This document shows positions 34,815 to 45,978 of a stretch of 64,000 bases of DNA, piece by piece. Source of the DNA: Helianthus annuus (Eukaryota; Streptophyta; Magnoliopsida; Asterales; Asteraceae); NCBI RefSeq assembly GCF_002127325.2, contig NC_035436.2, positions 15,597,194 to 15,661,193 of the forward strand, given 5' to 3'. Made by a program: the position numbers and the translations under genes. The notes beneath the pieces are model-generated. The model worked only from the letters and a program-made list of their open reading frames with translations, was not told where the DNA came from and did no database searches. Each line of letters begins with the position of its first letter. The first letter of the stretch is position 1.

Positions 34815-35267
34815 AAAGAGGAGAGAGAAGAGACAGAGTTTTTATTTGTTTAAAAGGGGTGAAAATAAGTAGGCAGGGGAAAAGACTATTCTACCCTGGT
34901 GTGCGATGCATGTGACATCATTTAACTGATATTTCTAATTGGATTTGGCCTAAAGGATAGAACGTGTAAGATTTTGAAACATTAAGTACAAAACCAGTTA
35001 ATTTTGAAGGAAAATGACATCGACTGCAATTTGGTACAAACATAAAGGAAAAAACTTGTAGTTTACTCTAAAATATTTGTTTAAAAATGAGCTAAGGGTA
35101 ATTTTGTCTTTCCATAAGAAATTAACATAAAAAATGGATAAAGTTAGTAAAGTGGATAAAATTTATATATGATAAAATTTAAACTGAATGAACAGTAGTT
35201 TTAGTTTATTATTAAATTAAAATTATTAGAATTAGAATTAGAATTAGAATGAATAGTAACATAATTA
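34815..35267. other. no gene seen
   Basis: AT-rich sequence with GA-rich start and a short GAATTAGAATTA microrepeat near 35220-35250. Confidence 0.4.
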
Positions 35268-35495
35268 AGAGATGAGCAAATGGTATCGGGTATAGATACC
35301 GGTCTCAAATTTACCCGGTGTATTTTCGGTACCGGTTCTACAGAGGTATTCACCGGTTTTTACCCTCAAATACCGGCGCCGTACCAGTACCGACCGGTAC
35401 CGAACCGTACCATACTAGGTATATTCGGTACCTGTACCCACTTTCGGGGATTTCAGTAACGGTATTTTCGGTACCGGTTGGTACCGAGCTCATCA
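35268..35495. mobile_element. GGTACC-rich hAT-like MITE, copy 1
   Basis: Ends GATGAGCAAATGGTA and GGTACCGAGCTCATC form imperfect TIRs. The interior is built of TACCGGTACCG words. The same architecture recurs at 35684-35965 and, best preserved, at 54007-54161. Confidence 0.6.
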
Positions 35496-35683
35496 AATCC
35501 TGTAGCAACACATCAATGCAAGTAATTGCACCGTTTATATTACTTTTCATACACACAGTAAGTAAACTGTATTTCGTTTGAATGAGGTTTTATATACACA
35601 ACAACTTATTTTGGTTTTTTTTTTGTCTTTTTCTATAATGAATGAATTGTAGCATGTAAAATTAACTTGGATATTTAGAATAT

Positions 35684-35965
35684 TGATGAGCAAATCGTAT
35701 CAAATCCTGTAAACGAACCGGTAACGTATCTGTACCAAATTTACTATACCAAACCATTTTCGGTACCAACTTGGTACCCACCTTTTGGTGTTTTCAAAAT
35801 CGTTACTTTCGGTTCGACACCGTTCTAGCACCATACCTGTATTTATTGATTTTTACCTTCAAATACCATACCGTATTGTACCGAGCATTTTTGGTGCCGG
35901 TACCTAATTTCGATGATTTTCCGAATTGGTACTTTCGCTGCCGTTACCGGTACCGAGCTCATCCA
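35684..35965. mobile_element. GGTACC-rich hAT-like MITE, copy 2
   Basis: TGATGAGCAAATCGTA at the left and TACCGAGCTCATCC at the right, flanked by ATATT-like sequence on both sides. More diverged than copy 1. Confidence 0.55.
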
Positions 35966-36170
35966 TATTTTAACGTGTTAGCACCGTAACTGAACTAAAA
36001 ACAACCGAATTTCCAACGTGTAGGACGTGTGGGTCCTATTATTATATATTAGGTTATTTAAAATTGTTTTTTTTTATGACGGAGTGACTATCCTTACCAC
36101 ATCATTTAATTATGTTTTGATATTCGGTATCTGTTTGCCGTTGCTGACACGCCTTTTGTAGTCATTAGGT

Positions 36171-36202
36171 CCCGCCGCAACGCGCGGGCGGAAAATAACT
36201 AG
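36171..36202 (+). mobile_element. Helitron 3' terminus, plus strand
   Basis: A GC-rich hairpin (CCCGC...GCGGG) is followed by AAAATAACTAG and then T at 36203, the hairpin plus CTRR|T signature of Helitrons. The 5' TC end was not identified; it could be anywhere upstream, possibly beyond the PB1 fragment. Confidence 0.5.
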
Positions 36203-36325
36203 TTGATATGAAAACCAAACAATTAGATTAAAAAAGTAAAAAAAAAAAAACTGTTGGACTGATATAGATATTTTAAGCAAAATACAAGGACTAAAAAACA
36301 GTATTTAACTCAAGAATAAATTAAA

Positions 36326-36462
36326 GTTCACTTGTTATCCAGATATGAGCTTGATTTGGCTAATTTAGTGATGTAGCTTTCATGGTTTACTTGGACTCGT
36401 TCAGAGTTAACTACAAATGACTGATTTCTACTTTTCACAAAGGACCCAAGTTTGATTTGGCT
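36326..36462 (+). repeat. direct repeat of the RLP upstream region, distal copy
   Basis: About 137 bp similar to 38181-38322, with common blocks ATATGAGCTT, TTTCATGGTTTACTTGGACT and CTACTTTTCACAAA. The copies flank the long-TIR MITE. Confidence 0.75.
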
Positions 36463-36925
36463 AGTTCCACTACCAAAATTGAGCTAAATTTAAAATCGGA
36501 CACCGTACAACGGTATGGTATGGTACGGTATCGGTACGAAATTTCTATCTCTGGTATTTGTGAAGACACTCAACAAACAAATCATGCAATGAGGAACAAT
36601 CACCGCATTAAACTAACACCATCCTTCAACAATAAAAACACAAAATTTATTACAGGTGTCAATATTCACACACCTCTCCTCTCTATCTCTCTATACATAG
36701 ATATATATAGAGAGAGCTAGAGTGAAGAAGGGTGTGAGAATAAGATGACCTTTTATTTACATGATAATAACTTGACTGGGTTATTCTAGAGCGACCTCAT
36801 TTATTATGTCGACTTTTTATAAATTGTTTTGCAACTTGGTCCTTTTTTTGAACGGCAACTCAACTCTTTTCTTTTCTTATTTTTTTTTTTTTTTGAGTTT
36901 GAACCATCTTTTTTTCGAGGAAAAC

Positions 36926-38044
36926 GTCCGGATAGTCCCTGTGGTTTGCCCTTTTTTCACCTTTAGTCCCCAACTTTCTAAAATTACAGCTATAGTCCCC
37001 AACTTTTGCAATTTCGTTCCCGGATAGTCCCTAGCGTGAATGTGAGTTAGTTTTTTATGTTAACTGGGTATGAAATGACCTCAATGCGCTTCCTATTAAA
37101 TATTATCATCCTCCTCTTCTTTAATGTCTACCATCCCACCCAGAACTACCTTCTAACCAACCAACAACCAAAACCCCCACACCCTCGCTGCCCCTCCAGT
37201 TGACATGCCAGAGCTGCTCATGAACCTGTCGGATCTGCAAACAAACCTGCAGGAAAAACGAACCGGCAAACGAGCGTGCCGGCTCATGAACTTGTCGGAT
37301 CTGCTTACCACACACTCTCCAATACTTTTTCTTTCCTTCGCAGGTCGGCAATCCATCCGGTTATCTTGATTAAATCTGGGATCTGTTTTGATTGCACCAT
37401 CAGGTGTCTCTGGTTATCTTGTGAAGTGTTATGTACATATTTTCTTTCTGTAAGATAATCCTCTTTGTATACCATTGATTTTGTGTTTGGTGTGTTGATG
37501 TATTCTTGTTCTTCAAAAGTTGTTTTACTAACTGATTCGTTCTTTCTGTAGTATACCCCATATGCTTCATTCAAACTATTTGTCATATATTTATTTTGAC
37601 AAATATTTTCAAAAGCTAAAAGTTAATAATTATAATTGTGTGGCCTGTTCACTAACAATTTAGTTTATCAGGCTTTTCATCGAACACCTTACGTACATAT
37701 ATATCTTAATTAATTCTGTTATTATAGTTTTTCTAGTTTGGATTGATTGTGTATGATCTTCTAAATTGAAGAGGGAGATCGAGGGAGGTGATGTTTAGAG
37801 AGAGTGGGAGAAAGAGAGAGTGAGAGAGGAGGAAGAAGGTGGGTCATCCCTTTTATTTTTTATTTTTTAACTCTTTAGAGGTAAAATAGACATTTCACAC
37901 ACAGTTAACAAAAAAAAGCTAACCCCCAATCCACGCTAGGGACTATCCGGGAACGAAATTACAAAAGTTGAGGACTATAGCTATAATTTTAGAAAGTTAG
38001 GGACTAAAGGTGAAAAAGGGGCAAACCACAGAGACTATCCGGGC
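36926..38044. mobile_element. long-TIR non-autonomous element (MULE-type MITE)
   Basis: Inverted repeats of about 140 bp (36926-37067 and 37906-38044) read inward GGATAGTCCCTGTGGTTTGC (right arm GGATAGTCTCTGTGG). The middle has no transposase. It holds two copies of CTCATGAACYTGTCGGATCTG at about 37217 and 37284 and a GA-rich block near 37770-37840. A clear target duplication was not visible. 'AGTCCCYGTGGTTTGC' termini are common in plant MULE-type MITEs; the superfamily call is inference. Confidence 0.7.
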
Positions 38045-38180
38045 ATTTTTCTCTTTTTTTTTTCTCTTGAAATTCATATGTAATATTTTTTTTTCTGGTT
38101 CTAGTGATTTTATCTATTAAAACTATCAAATTATTATATGATTCAAAGATGATTAATTTAGACTAAAAGAACAAAATATA

Positions 38181-38322
38181 GTTCACCTGCTATCCATATA
38201 TGAGCTTCATTTGACAGATTTAGTCATGCACCTTTCATGGTTTACTTGGACTCCTTCAAAGTTGACTATAAATGACTAATTTCTACTTTTCACAAATTGG
38301 TCCCAATTTTAATTGGTTTTCT
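38181..38322 (+). repeat. direct repeat of the RLP upstream region, proximal copy
   Basis: Partner of 36326-36462. It lies 275 bp upstream of the RLP start codon. Confidence 0.75.
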
Positions 38323-38536
38323 AACTTGAAATGAAAGCTGATTACAGACTTCTCCATTTATGTCCACGAACTTTAGATGTCATCACTCTCATTTATCATG
38401 TCCACACACTGAACTCATGCTGTTTGTGTCCGTATAGACTGGTGCATGTGTGTACCATTCATTTACTTGACTTGGCGTTTACTAGATGTTTAAGTCCATT
38501 CATACAGCCAAGTAAAAGCTACGTACTATTGGTGTT

Positions 38537-38544
38537 TATAAATA
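38537..38544 (+). promoter_or_regulatory. TATA box of the RLP gene
   Basis: TATAAATA 53 bp before the ATG, leaving about 25-30 nt for the 5' UTR. Confidence 0.6.
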
Positions 38545-38596
38545 TTCAAGTTTAGATTAAGCTCCCATCTCATCTTCTAAACAAATATCAAACAAT

Positions 38597-41500
38597 ATGA
38601 GTGCTCGATCTTCATATTCTTGTTTTCACTTGTTCTTACTTGTTGTTTTGGCCTTGTTTCGTTTATGCTCATCTAATCAAAACTCTCATTGCAATGACGT
38701 TGAGAGACAAGCACTTCTCCAGTTCAAGCATGGCCTCACTGATGAATCACGACGACTCACTTCGTGGGTTGCTGAGAACAAGGACTGTTGTACATGGGCT
38801 GGGATAGCTTGTAATAATTCTACAGGTCATGTTCATCGTGTTCATCTTCCAGGACTTGATGGCATGACATTGAAAGGTGATATAAGTCAATCTTTGTTGG
38901 ATCTAAAGCAACTCAAGCATTTGGATTTGAGTTGCAATGATTTTGGAGGCATCCAAGTTCCTAAATTCATTGGTTCTTTTCAAAACCTAAGGTACCTTAA
39001 CCTTTCATATTCCAATTTTAGCGGAACAATCCCTCCACAACTAGGGAGTCTCTCAAAATTACATGTTCTGTCTCTTGGAAGTTTTCATGGTCGATTGTCT
39101 GAAACAACGAGCCCGGCGAATATGAAGTGGCTGTCAGGTCTTGGTATGTTGCATCACCTTGATATGAGTGGTGTGGACCTTAGCAAAGCAACTGATTGGC
39201 TTCAGGTGATTAACTCCCTTCCCTTATTGGTTCAGCTACATTTGTCTAGATGTGAACTCTCAAATCTACACATGTATGTTCCTAGTGTCAATCTCAGATC
39301 CCTCTCTGTTCTCGATCTTTCTTACAATAATTTTAACAGTTCAGTATCACAATGGATATTCAGTGTAACTAGTCTAGTTTCATTGGATTTAACTGAGTGT
39401 CGTTTTCATGGTCCTATTCCTAGCTTCCGCAATCTGACTTCTCTTGAGTTGCTTCATGTAGCCATGAATGATTTCATGAATTCTTCCTCAATATTTCAAG
39501 AGTTGTCCAGTAGTAATCTCATCTCGTTAGATATTAGTGGTTGTGGTATTTCAAGTTCAGTTCTAGATTCCCTTCAAAATCTAACAAATCTTATTAGCCT
39601 CCGATTGACTCGAAATCAACTCACTAAGAGAATACCTAAATCATTGGGTAACTTTTGTAAGTTGAGAGAGATTGATTTGTCTGGTAACAATATTGGTAAC
39701 ATTAGTTTAACATATTTTCTTGAAAGTTTTTTCGAGTGCAAATCACCTGCCTTGGAGTCATTATGGTTGTCCTATAACTATATAACTGGTATAATTCCTC
39801 ATTCCATTGGAAACTTGTCATTTCTCAGAACATTAGATCTTAGCGATAATCAAATTTCTGGTCCCATTCCATACTCAATTGGACGATTATCATCATTGGA
39901 AGAGTTGTATGTTGGGTATAACCAAATAAATGGCAACCTTCCCGACTCAATTGGACAATTATCATCATTGGAGGAGTTGAGTATTAGTTATAATCGACTG
40001 GATGGCAGCCTTCCTGATAGCCTCGGACAACTTTCAAAGTTGACTTCTTTAGATTTTTCTTATAATTTGCTTACAGGTGTTGTGACAGAAGCTCACTTTA
40101 TCAAACTAGTGAGCTTAAAGTATCTATATGGATCAGCTAACAAATTAATCTTAAGGCTGCAAGTTGCAAACTGGATTCCCCCTTTCCAGTTGAGATCCTT
40201 GTATCTGAAATCTTGTGTTTTAGGGCCTCAATTTCCGTTGTGGTTGCAATCACAAAAGGATTTAAAGGAATTAGACATAAGCAACACAGGCATTTCATCA
40301 CCCATGCCTGAATCATTTGTGAGATCATTCTCCAAGCTATTATATTTGAATATGTCAAATAATCATATCCGAGGACCATTATCGTTCTCTGGTATCCCTG
40401 CCACACTTGAATTTATTGACATTAGCTCGAATGGGTTTTGGGGAACGGTACATCCTTTGTTGTGTTCCAGTGGTGTGACAACAACATATTATCTTGATTT
40501 GGAAAATAATCATCTCTCGGGTGACATTCCAGAGTGTTGGGAGAAATGGCCAAGGTTGGGTATCTTAAATTTGGGGAATAACAGTTTGTCTGGTGAAATT
40601 CCAAGAACATTGGGTTCTTTAGATTTACAGTATCTGAACATACATGGGAACAAGATCTCCGGAAGATTACATTCTTCTCTAATGAACTTAACAGAACTAG
40701 ATGTTCTTGAACTTGGAAGGAATGAACTTACTGGAAGCATTCCAACATGGATTGGAACAAAACTTACTCATTTAAGAATTCTTAACCTTAGATTAAACCG
40801 TTTTGACGGAAATATTCCTCATGAGCTTTGTCATATTAGACATATTCAAATATTAGATCTTGCTCATAACAACCTATCTGGAAATATTCCGAGATGCTTT
40901 AACAACTTTAGTATACTTTCCGACATCGAAAGCAATTCAGGAGATGACTTTACTTACTTCATTAATGGACCTGAAAAAATTATTGAAGGTGATTCGTTGG
41001 TGACGAACGGACGAGAGGACACATATAGCAGTATTCTTCCATTAGTGATGTTGATAGACCTTTCGAGTAACAATCTCACCGGATACATTCCTAGTGAGCT
41101 AACGTCCCTGTTGGAGTTAACATCGTTGAATTTATCAAGAAATCAATTAAGTGGAAGTATCCCAGAGAAGATTGGAAACATGAAAGAACTGATGTCTTTA
41201 GATTTATCCGTAAACAGGCTTTCCGGGGAACTTCCCATGAGCTTGTCAAGTTTAAATTTCTTAAGTAGCTTCAACGTGTCCTTCAACAATTTAACAGGAA
41301 GAATTCCAACAGGTACACAGCTTCAAAGCTTTGGTGAGTCTAGCTTCTTTGGCAACAAACTTTGTGGAGCTCCACTAACCGAAGCTAATGGTTGTGAACC
41401 AGTTGAAGCAGCAACTCATACGATAGGAGAGAAAAAAGAAGACGATGGAGCAGATTGGGGGTTGATTATAAGCATAGTGGTTGGATTTGTTTGTGGATTT

Positions 41501-41629
41501 TGGATGATTATGGGTCCATTGATAGTGAGAAGATCATGGAGGATTGCATATTTCGGTTTTCTGAGTAACTTGAGGTATATGGTTTATGATGTTATACATA
41601 AGTATTGTTGTCACATGTTTTCTTGTTGA
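38597..41629 (+). CDS. LRR receptor-like protein (EIX/Cf type), intact
   Basis: 1010 aa, single exon. A signal peptide (about 1-26) is followed by the LRRNT cap: CNDVERQALLQFKHGL, then a CCTW motif. About 30 leucine-rich repeats of the extracellular plant type follow (e.g. LKQLKHLDLSCNDF, LRTLDLSDNQISGPIP). A non-LRR island lies around SGDDFTYFINGPEKIIEGDS. Four final repeats lead to LCGAPL and an acidic stretch, then a transmembrane helix at 955-977 (GLIISIVVGFVCGFWMIMGP) and a short basic tail without kinase. Such proteins sense extracellular pathogen or damage signals at the plasma membrane and signal through SOBIR1/BAK1-type kinases. The ATG is the first in frame before the signal peptide. 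No stop, frameshift or TE insertion is present. The ligand cannot be told from sequence. Confidence 0.93.
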   Translation: MSARSSYSCFHLFLLVVLALFRLCSSNQNSHCNDVERQALLQFKHGLTDESRRLTSWVAENKDCCTWAGIACNNSTGHVHRVHLPGLDGMTLKGDISQSLLDLKQLKHLDLSCNDFGGIQVPKFIGSFQNLRYLNLSYSNFSGTIPPQLGSLSKLHVLSLGSFHGRLSETTSPANMKWLSGLGMLHHLDMSGVDLSKATDWLQVINSLPLLVQLHLSRCELSNLHMYVPSVNLRSLSVLDLSYNNFNSSVSQWIFSVTSLVSLDLTECRFHGPIPSFRNLTSLELLHVAMNDFMNSSSIFQELSSSNLISLDISGCGISSSVLDSLQNLTNLISLRLTRNQLTKRIPKSLGNFCKLREIDLSGNNIGNISLTYFLESFFECKSPALESLWLSYNYITGIIPHSIGNLSFLRTLDLSDNQISGPIPYSIGRLSSLEELYVGYNQINGNLPDSIGQLSSLEELSISYNRLDGSLPDSLGQLSKLTSLDFSYNLLTGVVTEAHFIKLVSLKYLYGSANKLILRLQVANWIPPFQLRSLYLKSCVLGPQFPLWLQSQKDLKELDISNTGISSPMPESFVRSFSKLLYLNMSNNHIRGPLSFSGIPATLEFIDISSNGFWGTVHPLLCSSGVTTTYYLDLENNHLSGDIPECWEKWPRLGILNLGNNSLSGEIPRTLGSLDLQYLNIHGNKISGRLHSSLMNLTELDVLELGRNELTGSIPTWIGTKLTHLRILNLRLNRFDGNIPHELCHIRHIQILDLAHNNLSGNIPRCFNNFSILSDIESNSGDDFTYFINGPEKIIEGDSLVTNGREDTYSSILPLVMLIDLSSNNLTGYIPSELTSLLELTSLNLSRNQLSGSIPEKIGNMKELMSLDLSVNRLSGELPMSLSSLNFLSSFNVSFNNLTGRIPTGTQLQSFGESSFFGNKLCGAPLTEANGCEPVEAATHTIGEKKEDDGADWGLIISIVVGFVCGFWMIMGPLIVRRSWRIAYFGFLSNLRYMVYDVIHKYCCHMFSC

Positions 41630-42063
41630 TGTTGTAATATGTTTCATGCTTTACTTCAAAATTTGAAAACTTTGTATCAAAACTGGATAATGTTATGTCG
41701 TGCTGTTTGTGTTAGTAAGTTTGTTCTTTGTTTGATCATTGTCATTGAAGCAGTAAAGAAAAATGTAAAATGTGATGCGGCAAATATGGGGAAATTGAGG
41801 CAAATAAATGTGTAGGACAGAAAATTACTAACCCATAGGTTTTGCATAGCTATGCCGGGGTTTTATGAGTCCTTATATTGATTGTCTTTTTATGTTTAAT
41901 CTATAAAATAATAATACATATAGTTTCTATAACTCTTATTTGTCATCAGATGATTTGATAAAATGACCGGTTTCAATCCGAGCTCATGTTGTTCAAAACC
42001 CAATCATATATGTTAAATATACTTAAAAACTATTGTTAAGATGATCTATGGTTTATTTGATAC
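41630..42063. other. RLP 3' flank, no gene seen
   Basis: AT-rich sequence that would include the 3' UTR and polyadenylation signals. AATAATAATACATA near 41909-41922 is a possible signal region. Confidence 0.4.
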
Positions 42064-42850
42064 CACTACTAGAAAAAGGGACAATTTCCTACAGAAATTT
42101 CCTACACAATTTTTTTTGTCACAGATTACTACACTTTTATGACGAATTTCCTACAAAAAAAAATTTCAAGATTTTGTTACAAATTTTCGATGCATCCATG
42201 ACGAAAATTAAGAAAACTCTAATTAATTGACAGTTGCGTAATAAATCTATCGGAAATAACCTACAAAACAAAAAAAATAAGGGAAAATGATATCGTTTCC
42301 TACAAATTTACGACGAAAAATAAGAAAACCCTAATTAATTGACAATTGCGTCACAAATCTGTAGGAAATAATCTACAAAAGGTTAATTATTATTTTTTAC
42401 CGAATAAATATTTATATAAGCCACAAAAATAACGGAAAATAATATTGTTTCCTACACATTTATGACGAAATAGTTATAACTTAAGCCATCCGTCGAAATT
42501 CCGTCACAACTTGTGACAAGTTTCTGACAAAAAGTAAGAAAATCCTAATTAATTGACAGTTACGTCACATATCTGTCACAAATAATCTACAAAAGGTTAA
42601 ATAATAATAAAACTAGTATATACTAATTATAAAATAAACATATTTCTATACATTTATGACAAAATGCTTATTTTTAAATATAATTGTCACAAAGGCGTAG
42701 GAAACAATCCATGTATGAATACAATTTCCTACGCATTTATGACAAAATGCTTAAATCCATTGCACGTTGTGACACATTTCATACGACATTTAAGGATTTG
42801 TCACAAATGTGTAAGAAACAACCTATATAATTATTTTTATTTTAAATATT
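42064..42850. mobile_element. CACTA (EnSpm) transposon end fragment
   Basis: Starts CACTACTAGAAAAAGGGAC. The following 700 bp are packed with direct and inverted copies of subterminal words such as TTTCCTACA, ATGACGAAA and TGCGTCACAAATCTG, a hallmark of CACTA ends that bind transposase. No second CACTA terminus is found nearby; the copy seems cut off near the tetranucleotide array. Confidence 0.7.
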
Positions 42851-42927
42851 AAATGTATGTAACTATGTGGACAAATGGATATGAGTATAATGTGAGTATG
42901 TATGTATATATGTATTTTTGTATCTGG

Positions 42928-43024
42928 GTATGTATGTATGTATGTATGTATGTATGTATGTATGTATGTATGTATGTATGTATGTATGTATGTATGTATG
43001 TATGTATGTATGTATGTATGTATG
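42928..43024 (+). repeat. (TATG)n microsatellite
   Basis: About 24 uninterrupted TATG units. Flanking sequence to 43180 contains two further short runs and a duplicated ~57-bp segment (TGTACGTATATGCATGTTTG at about 43024 and 43080). Confidence 0.95.
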
Positions 43025-43457
43025 TGTACGTATATGCATGTTTGTATCTATATGTGTATGTGGGTATGTATGTATGTATGTGTACGTATATGCATGTTTG
43101 TATCTATATGTGTATGTGGATGTGATTATATTTGTTATTAAGTGTGCATTTGTATGTATGTATGTATGTGTGTGTGTGTGGGGAAAACAATTATGGAGGC
43201 GATAAGCATTTTGGTATTGCTATAGAAAACTATTTACCCGTTTTCTTCTTAAGCAATTTTATGATTTTTACCCATATAACGTGTTAATAATAAAATATAT
43301 CCCAAATTAAACTATTTACCCATTTTTTACTTAACCAATGCTTGCTCTTTATCTTCAACATCAATGGATAGAAAATTATGCATTAGATGTTAACCGTCCA
43401 ATAAAAATAAGTCTATGGTGATACGTATATATTCTTCACTATGACCAATAGGAGACC

Positions 43458-44053
43458 TAGGGGTGAGCAAAAAACGGGTCATACTCATCAAACCCACCAG
43501 AACCGCATGAACCGACCCGCTTAGACCCGTCTAGGCTACATGTGGTTCGGTTCACGGTTCCATTAAACGGTTTTGGGTCGGGTCCGGGTCGGTTCCATTA
43601 AAAACCCATTAAACCTTTTAGAACCGATTAAATACAGATAGAATTTAAAACCTAGAAATCATGATTGTATAATAATTCTTTTCTTACCCTTTCAACAAAT
43701 ATCTCAATCTGAAGCTAATAACGACATTTATCTCCATCAAAAACCTTTTATATCATATGCGTGTTCAATGAACCTGCAACTCAATCTCAAGATATCATTG
43801 AGTTGTATTTTTGTGATTTGAAGATATGAACCTGCTAATGCAGTCCTCTTCTTATGTAGTTTAGGTTCAATGACTCTATCTATTTGATGCATGTAGTTGT
43901 CTTCTGTTTAATTAATTCAAGTAGTCGTCTTTATATTTGATGCATGTTTCTTTATATATTTGATGCATGATTCGTATATATGTTGTTGGTTTAACCCATG
44001 TCGGGTCGGGTCTGGCATGGTTCCGGTGGGTCCGACCCTTTTGCTCACCCCTA
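43458..44053. mobile_element. hAT-type MITE with perfect 8-bp TSD
   Basis: 596 bp with TIRs TAGGGGTGAGCAAAA / TTTTGCTCACCCCTA, flanked by AGGAGACC on both sides (43450-43457 and 44054-44061). The 8-bp duplication and TAGGG..CCCTA ends are hAT features. The subterminal parts are rich in GGGTCGGGTC words. No transposase. Confidence 0.88.
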
Positions 44054-44061
44054 AGGAGACC

Positions 44062-44671
44062 TAGTCACAGAAATGGAAGTATATAAAACTTAAGAAAAAA
44101 ATCAAGAGGAAATATGTTTACTGATTGATATACTAGTAAAAACAATATGAAATGATCATAACTAGGCCCCGTTTTTTATCGGATTCAACTTAGTTACGCC
44201 ATGCTGAAGATAACTCCAAATCAACGTCTTCCTCCCACCATGTTGCAGTCTGCAGACAACACACCGAATTATACCATATGTACAAAAAAAATGGTAAACG
44301 GGTCAATCTGGGTTATGGAAGAAGGTCAAAAGTGTTGGAAGACTATTAATCAAGAAATTATGGTTTTAAGAAGTTAATTATAAAGAGTAAAACTTGTTCA
44401 TACAAAGTAATTATTTAAAAAAGATAACTTGGTTGAAACTTGTAAAATATATCTATTTCAAATAAGCTTTCTTTGTATATATTGTTGCACGTCAACCAAT
44501 AGGAGCATGGGTGTTGATGCCCCAAATTTTTCCTGCACACCAGCATGGACCAATATTGTTTTATTCAAATATTATAATTATTGTACTAACAATATTGTTT
44601 CTAAATCATGATTAGCACATTAATTGTTCATAACTTTTTTAATAGTGGACAAGAAGTGTTTGCAGGTCAAT
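44062..44671. other. no gene seen
   Basis: AT-rich intergenic sequence between the hAT MITE and the large MULE. Confidence 0.4.
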
Positions 44672-45122
44672 CAAATCGACTCGGTCCTTTTTTACATGTA
44701 CCAGAGGTCCAAAACCACCTGTTAGTCAACCAATCCATATAAGAGAAAATACACACGTACCAGATATGTCTCAATGGTAGCAAGTTCACAGGTGATGCAA
44801 CAAATGAATACGTAAAGTGTTGGTGGTTTGTCAGACTTTCACCTATCTGTGTCATAAATGGGTCAGTTATAAAAAATAAAAGTTTGTGATAAACTGGTTA
44901 GTTACAAAAAAAAGGGTCATGCTAATTACACACGCCCAAAATAATTTTCACACCCCTAAGCGCCGCGCTATGGCCAAAGCGGGGCGCTTAGGGCGACAAA
45001 AGTTGATACGAGGTTTCGAATGACTGACTGACTGACACAGAGACATAAAGGTGATACGAGGTTTCAGTCGCCCCGTGAACCCTAAGCGCCGCGCTTTGGC
45101 CATAGCGCGGCGCTTCGACCCC
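44672..45122 (+). repeat. MULE terminal segment A
   Basis: 451 bp, the near-perfect inverted partner of 45444-45894. It contains two 32-bp GC-rich palindromes at 44958-44989 and 45084-45115 and a GACTGACTGACTGACAC run between them. Confidence 0.9.
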
Positions 45123-45427
45123 TTCGAATAACCTTGTTGCGCGTAAGGGTCCTCCACAGGGGTATTCAAATCCAGCTGCACCGTGTTATCACGATAATGA
45201 ATGCCAGATACAACCTCTGTCTCCCTCAAGTTGGACGACACCGGTTTCTCAAACGAGTCAGAAATAGCGGTCCCCTCGTAAGAATCAGGAACAACTGACT
45301 CGTCAGAATATTGACCGAAAAGATAATTACTTAACCACGACATCGTTTTTTCAAAACATGTAACTAATAGAGCAAAGAAGATCGACAAAAAATAATCTGA
45401 ATTATGAATGTCGAGTCTGTCCAGGGA
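45123..45427 (-). pseudogene. inverted duplicate of the transposase gene 5' end
   Basis: 305 bp that is the reverse complement of 45895-46199. It covers the 5' leader and about the first 73 codons (MSWLSNYLFGQYSDESVVPD onward on the minus strand), then breaks into segment A. It is not an independent gene: reading on gives only translated palindrome sequence. Confidence 0.9.
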
Positions 45428-45443
45428 TTTAAAGGCAGCATTT

Positions 45444-45894
45444 GGGGTCGAAGCGCCGCGCTATGGCCAAAGCGCGGCGCTTAGGGTTCACGGGGCGACT
45501 GAAACCTCGTATCACCTTTATGTCTCTGTGTCAGTCAGTCAGTCATTCGAAACCTCGTATCAACTTTTGTCGCCCTAAGCGCCCCGCTTTGGCCATAGCG
45601 CGGCGCTTAGGGGTGTGAAAATTATTTTGGGCGTGTGTAATTAGCATGACCCTTTTTTTTGTAACTAACCAGTTTATCACAAACTTTTATTTTTTATAAC
45701 TGACCCATTTATGACACAGATAGGTGAAAGTCTGACAAACCACCAACACTTTACGTATTCATTTGTTGCAGCACCTGTGAACTTGCTACCATTGAGACAT
45801 ATCTGGTACGTGTGTATTTTCTCTTATATGGATTGGTTGACTAACAGGTGGTTTTGGACCTCTGGTACATGTAAAAAAGGACCGAGTCGATTTG
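45444..45894 (-). repeat. MULE terminal segment A' (inverted copy)
   Basis: 451 bp, the same length as segment A, with very few differences (e.g. one base near 45771 changing Ser to Ala in a shadow frame). Palindromes lie at 45451-45482 and 45577-45608. Its outward side points at the transposase gene, the opposite of a normal terminus. Confidence 0.9.
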
Positions 45895-45978
45895 TCCCTG
45901 GACAGACTCGACATTCATAATTCAGATTATTTTTTGTCGATCTTCTTTGCTCTATTAGTTACATGTTTTGAAAAAACG

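Noticed and set aside
35318..35989. ORFs of 68-87 aa rich in Tyr/Arg/Pro
   Set aside because: Translations of TACCGG/GGTACC words in the MITEs on both strands.
42853..43205. Three overlapping ORFs of 79-95 aa rich in MYVC
   Set aside because: They are translations of the (TATG)n microsatellite.
44948..45388. 146-aa minus-strand ORF as a separate gene
   Set aside because: It is the inverted duplicate of the transposase 5' end and then reads through palindromes (KRRAMAKARRLG).
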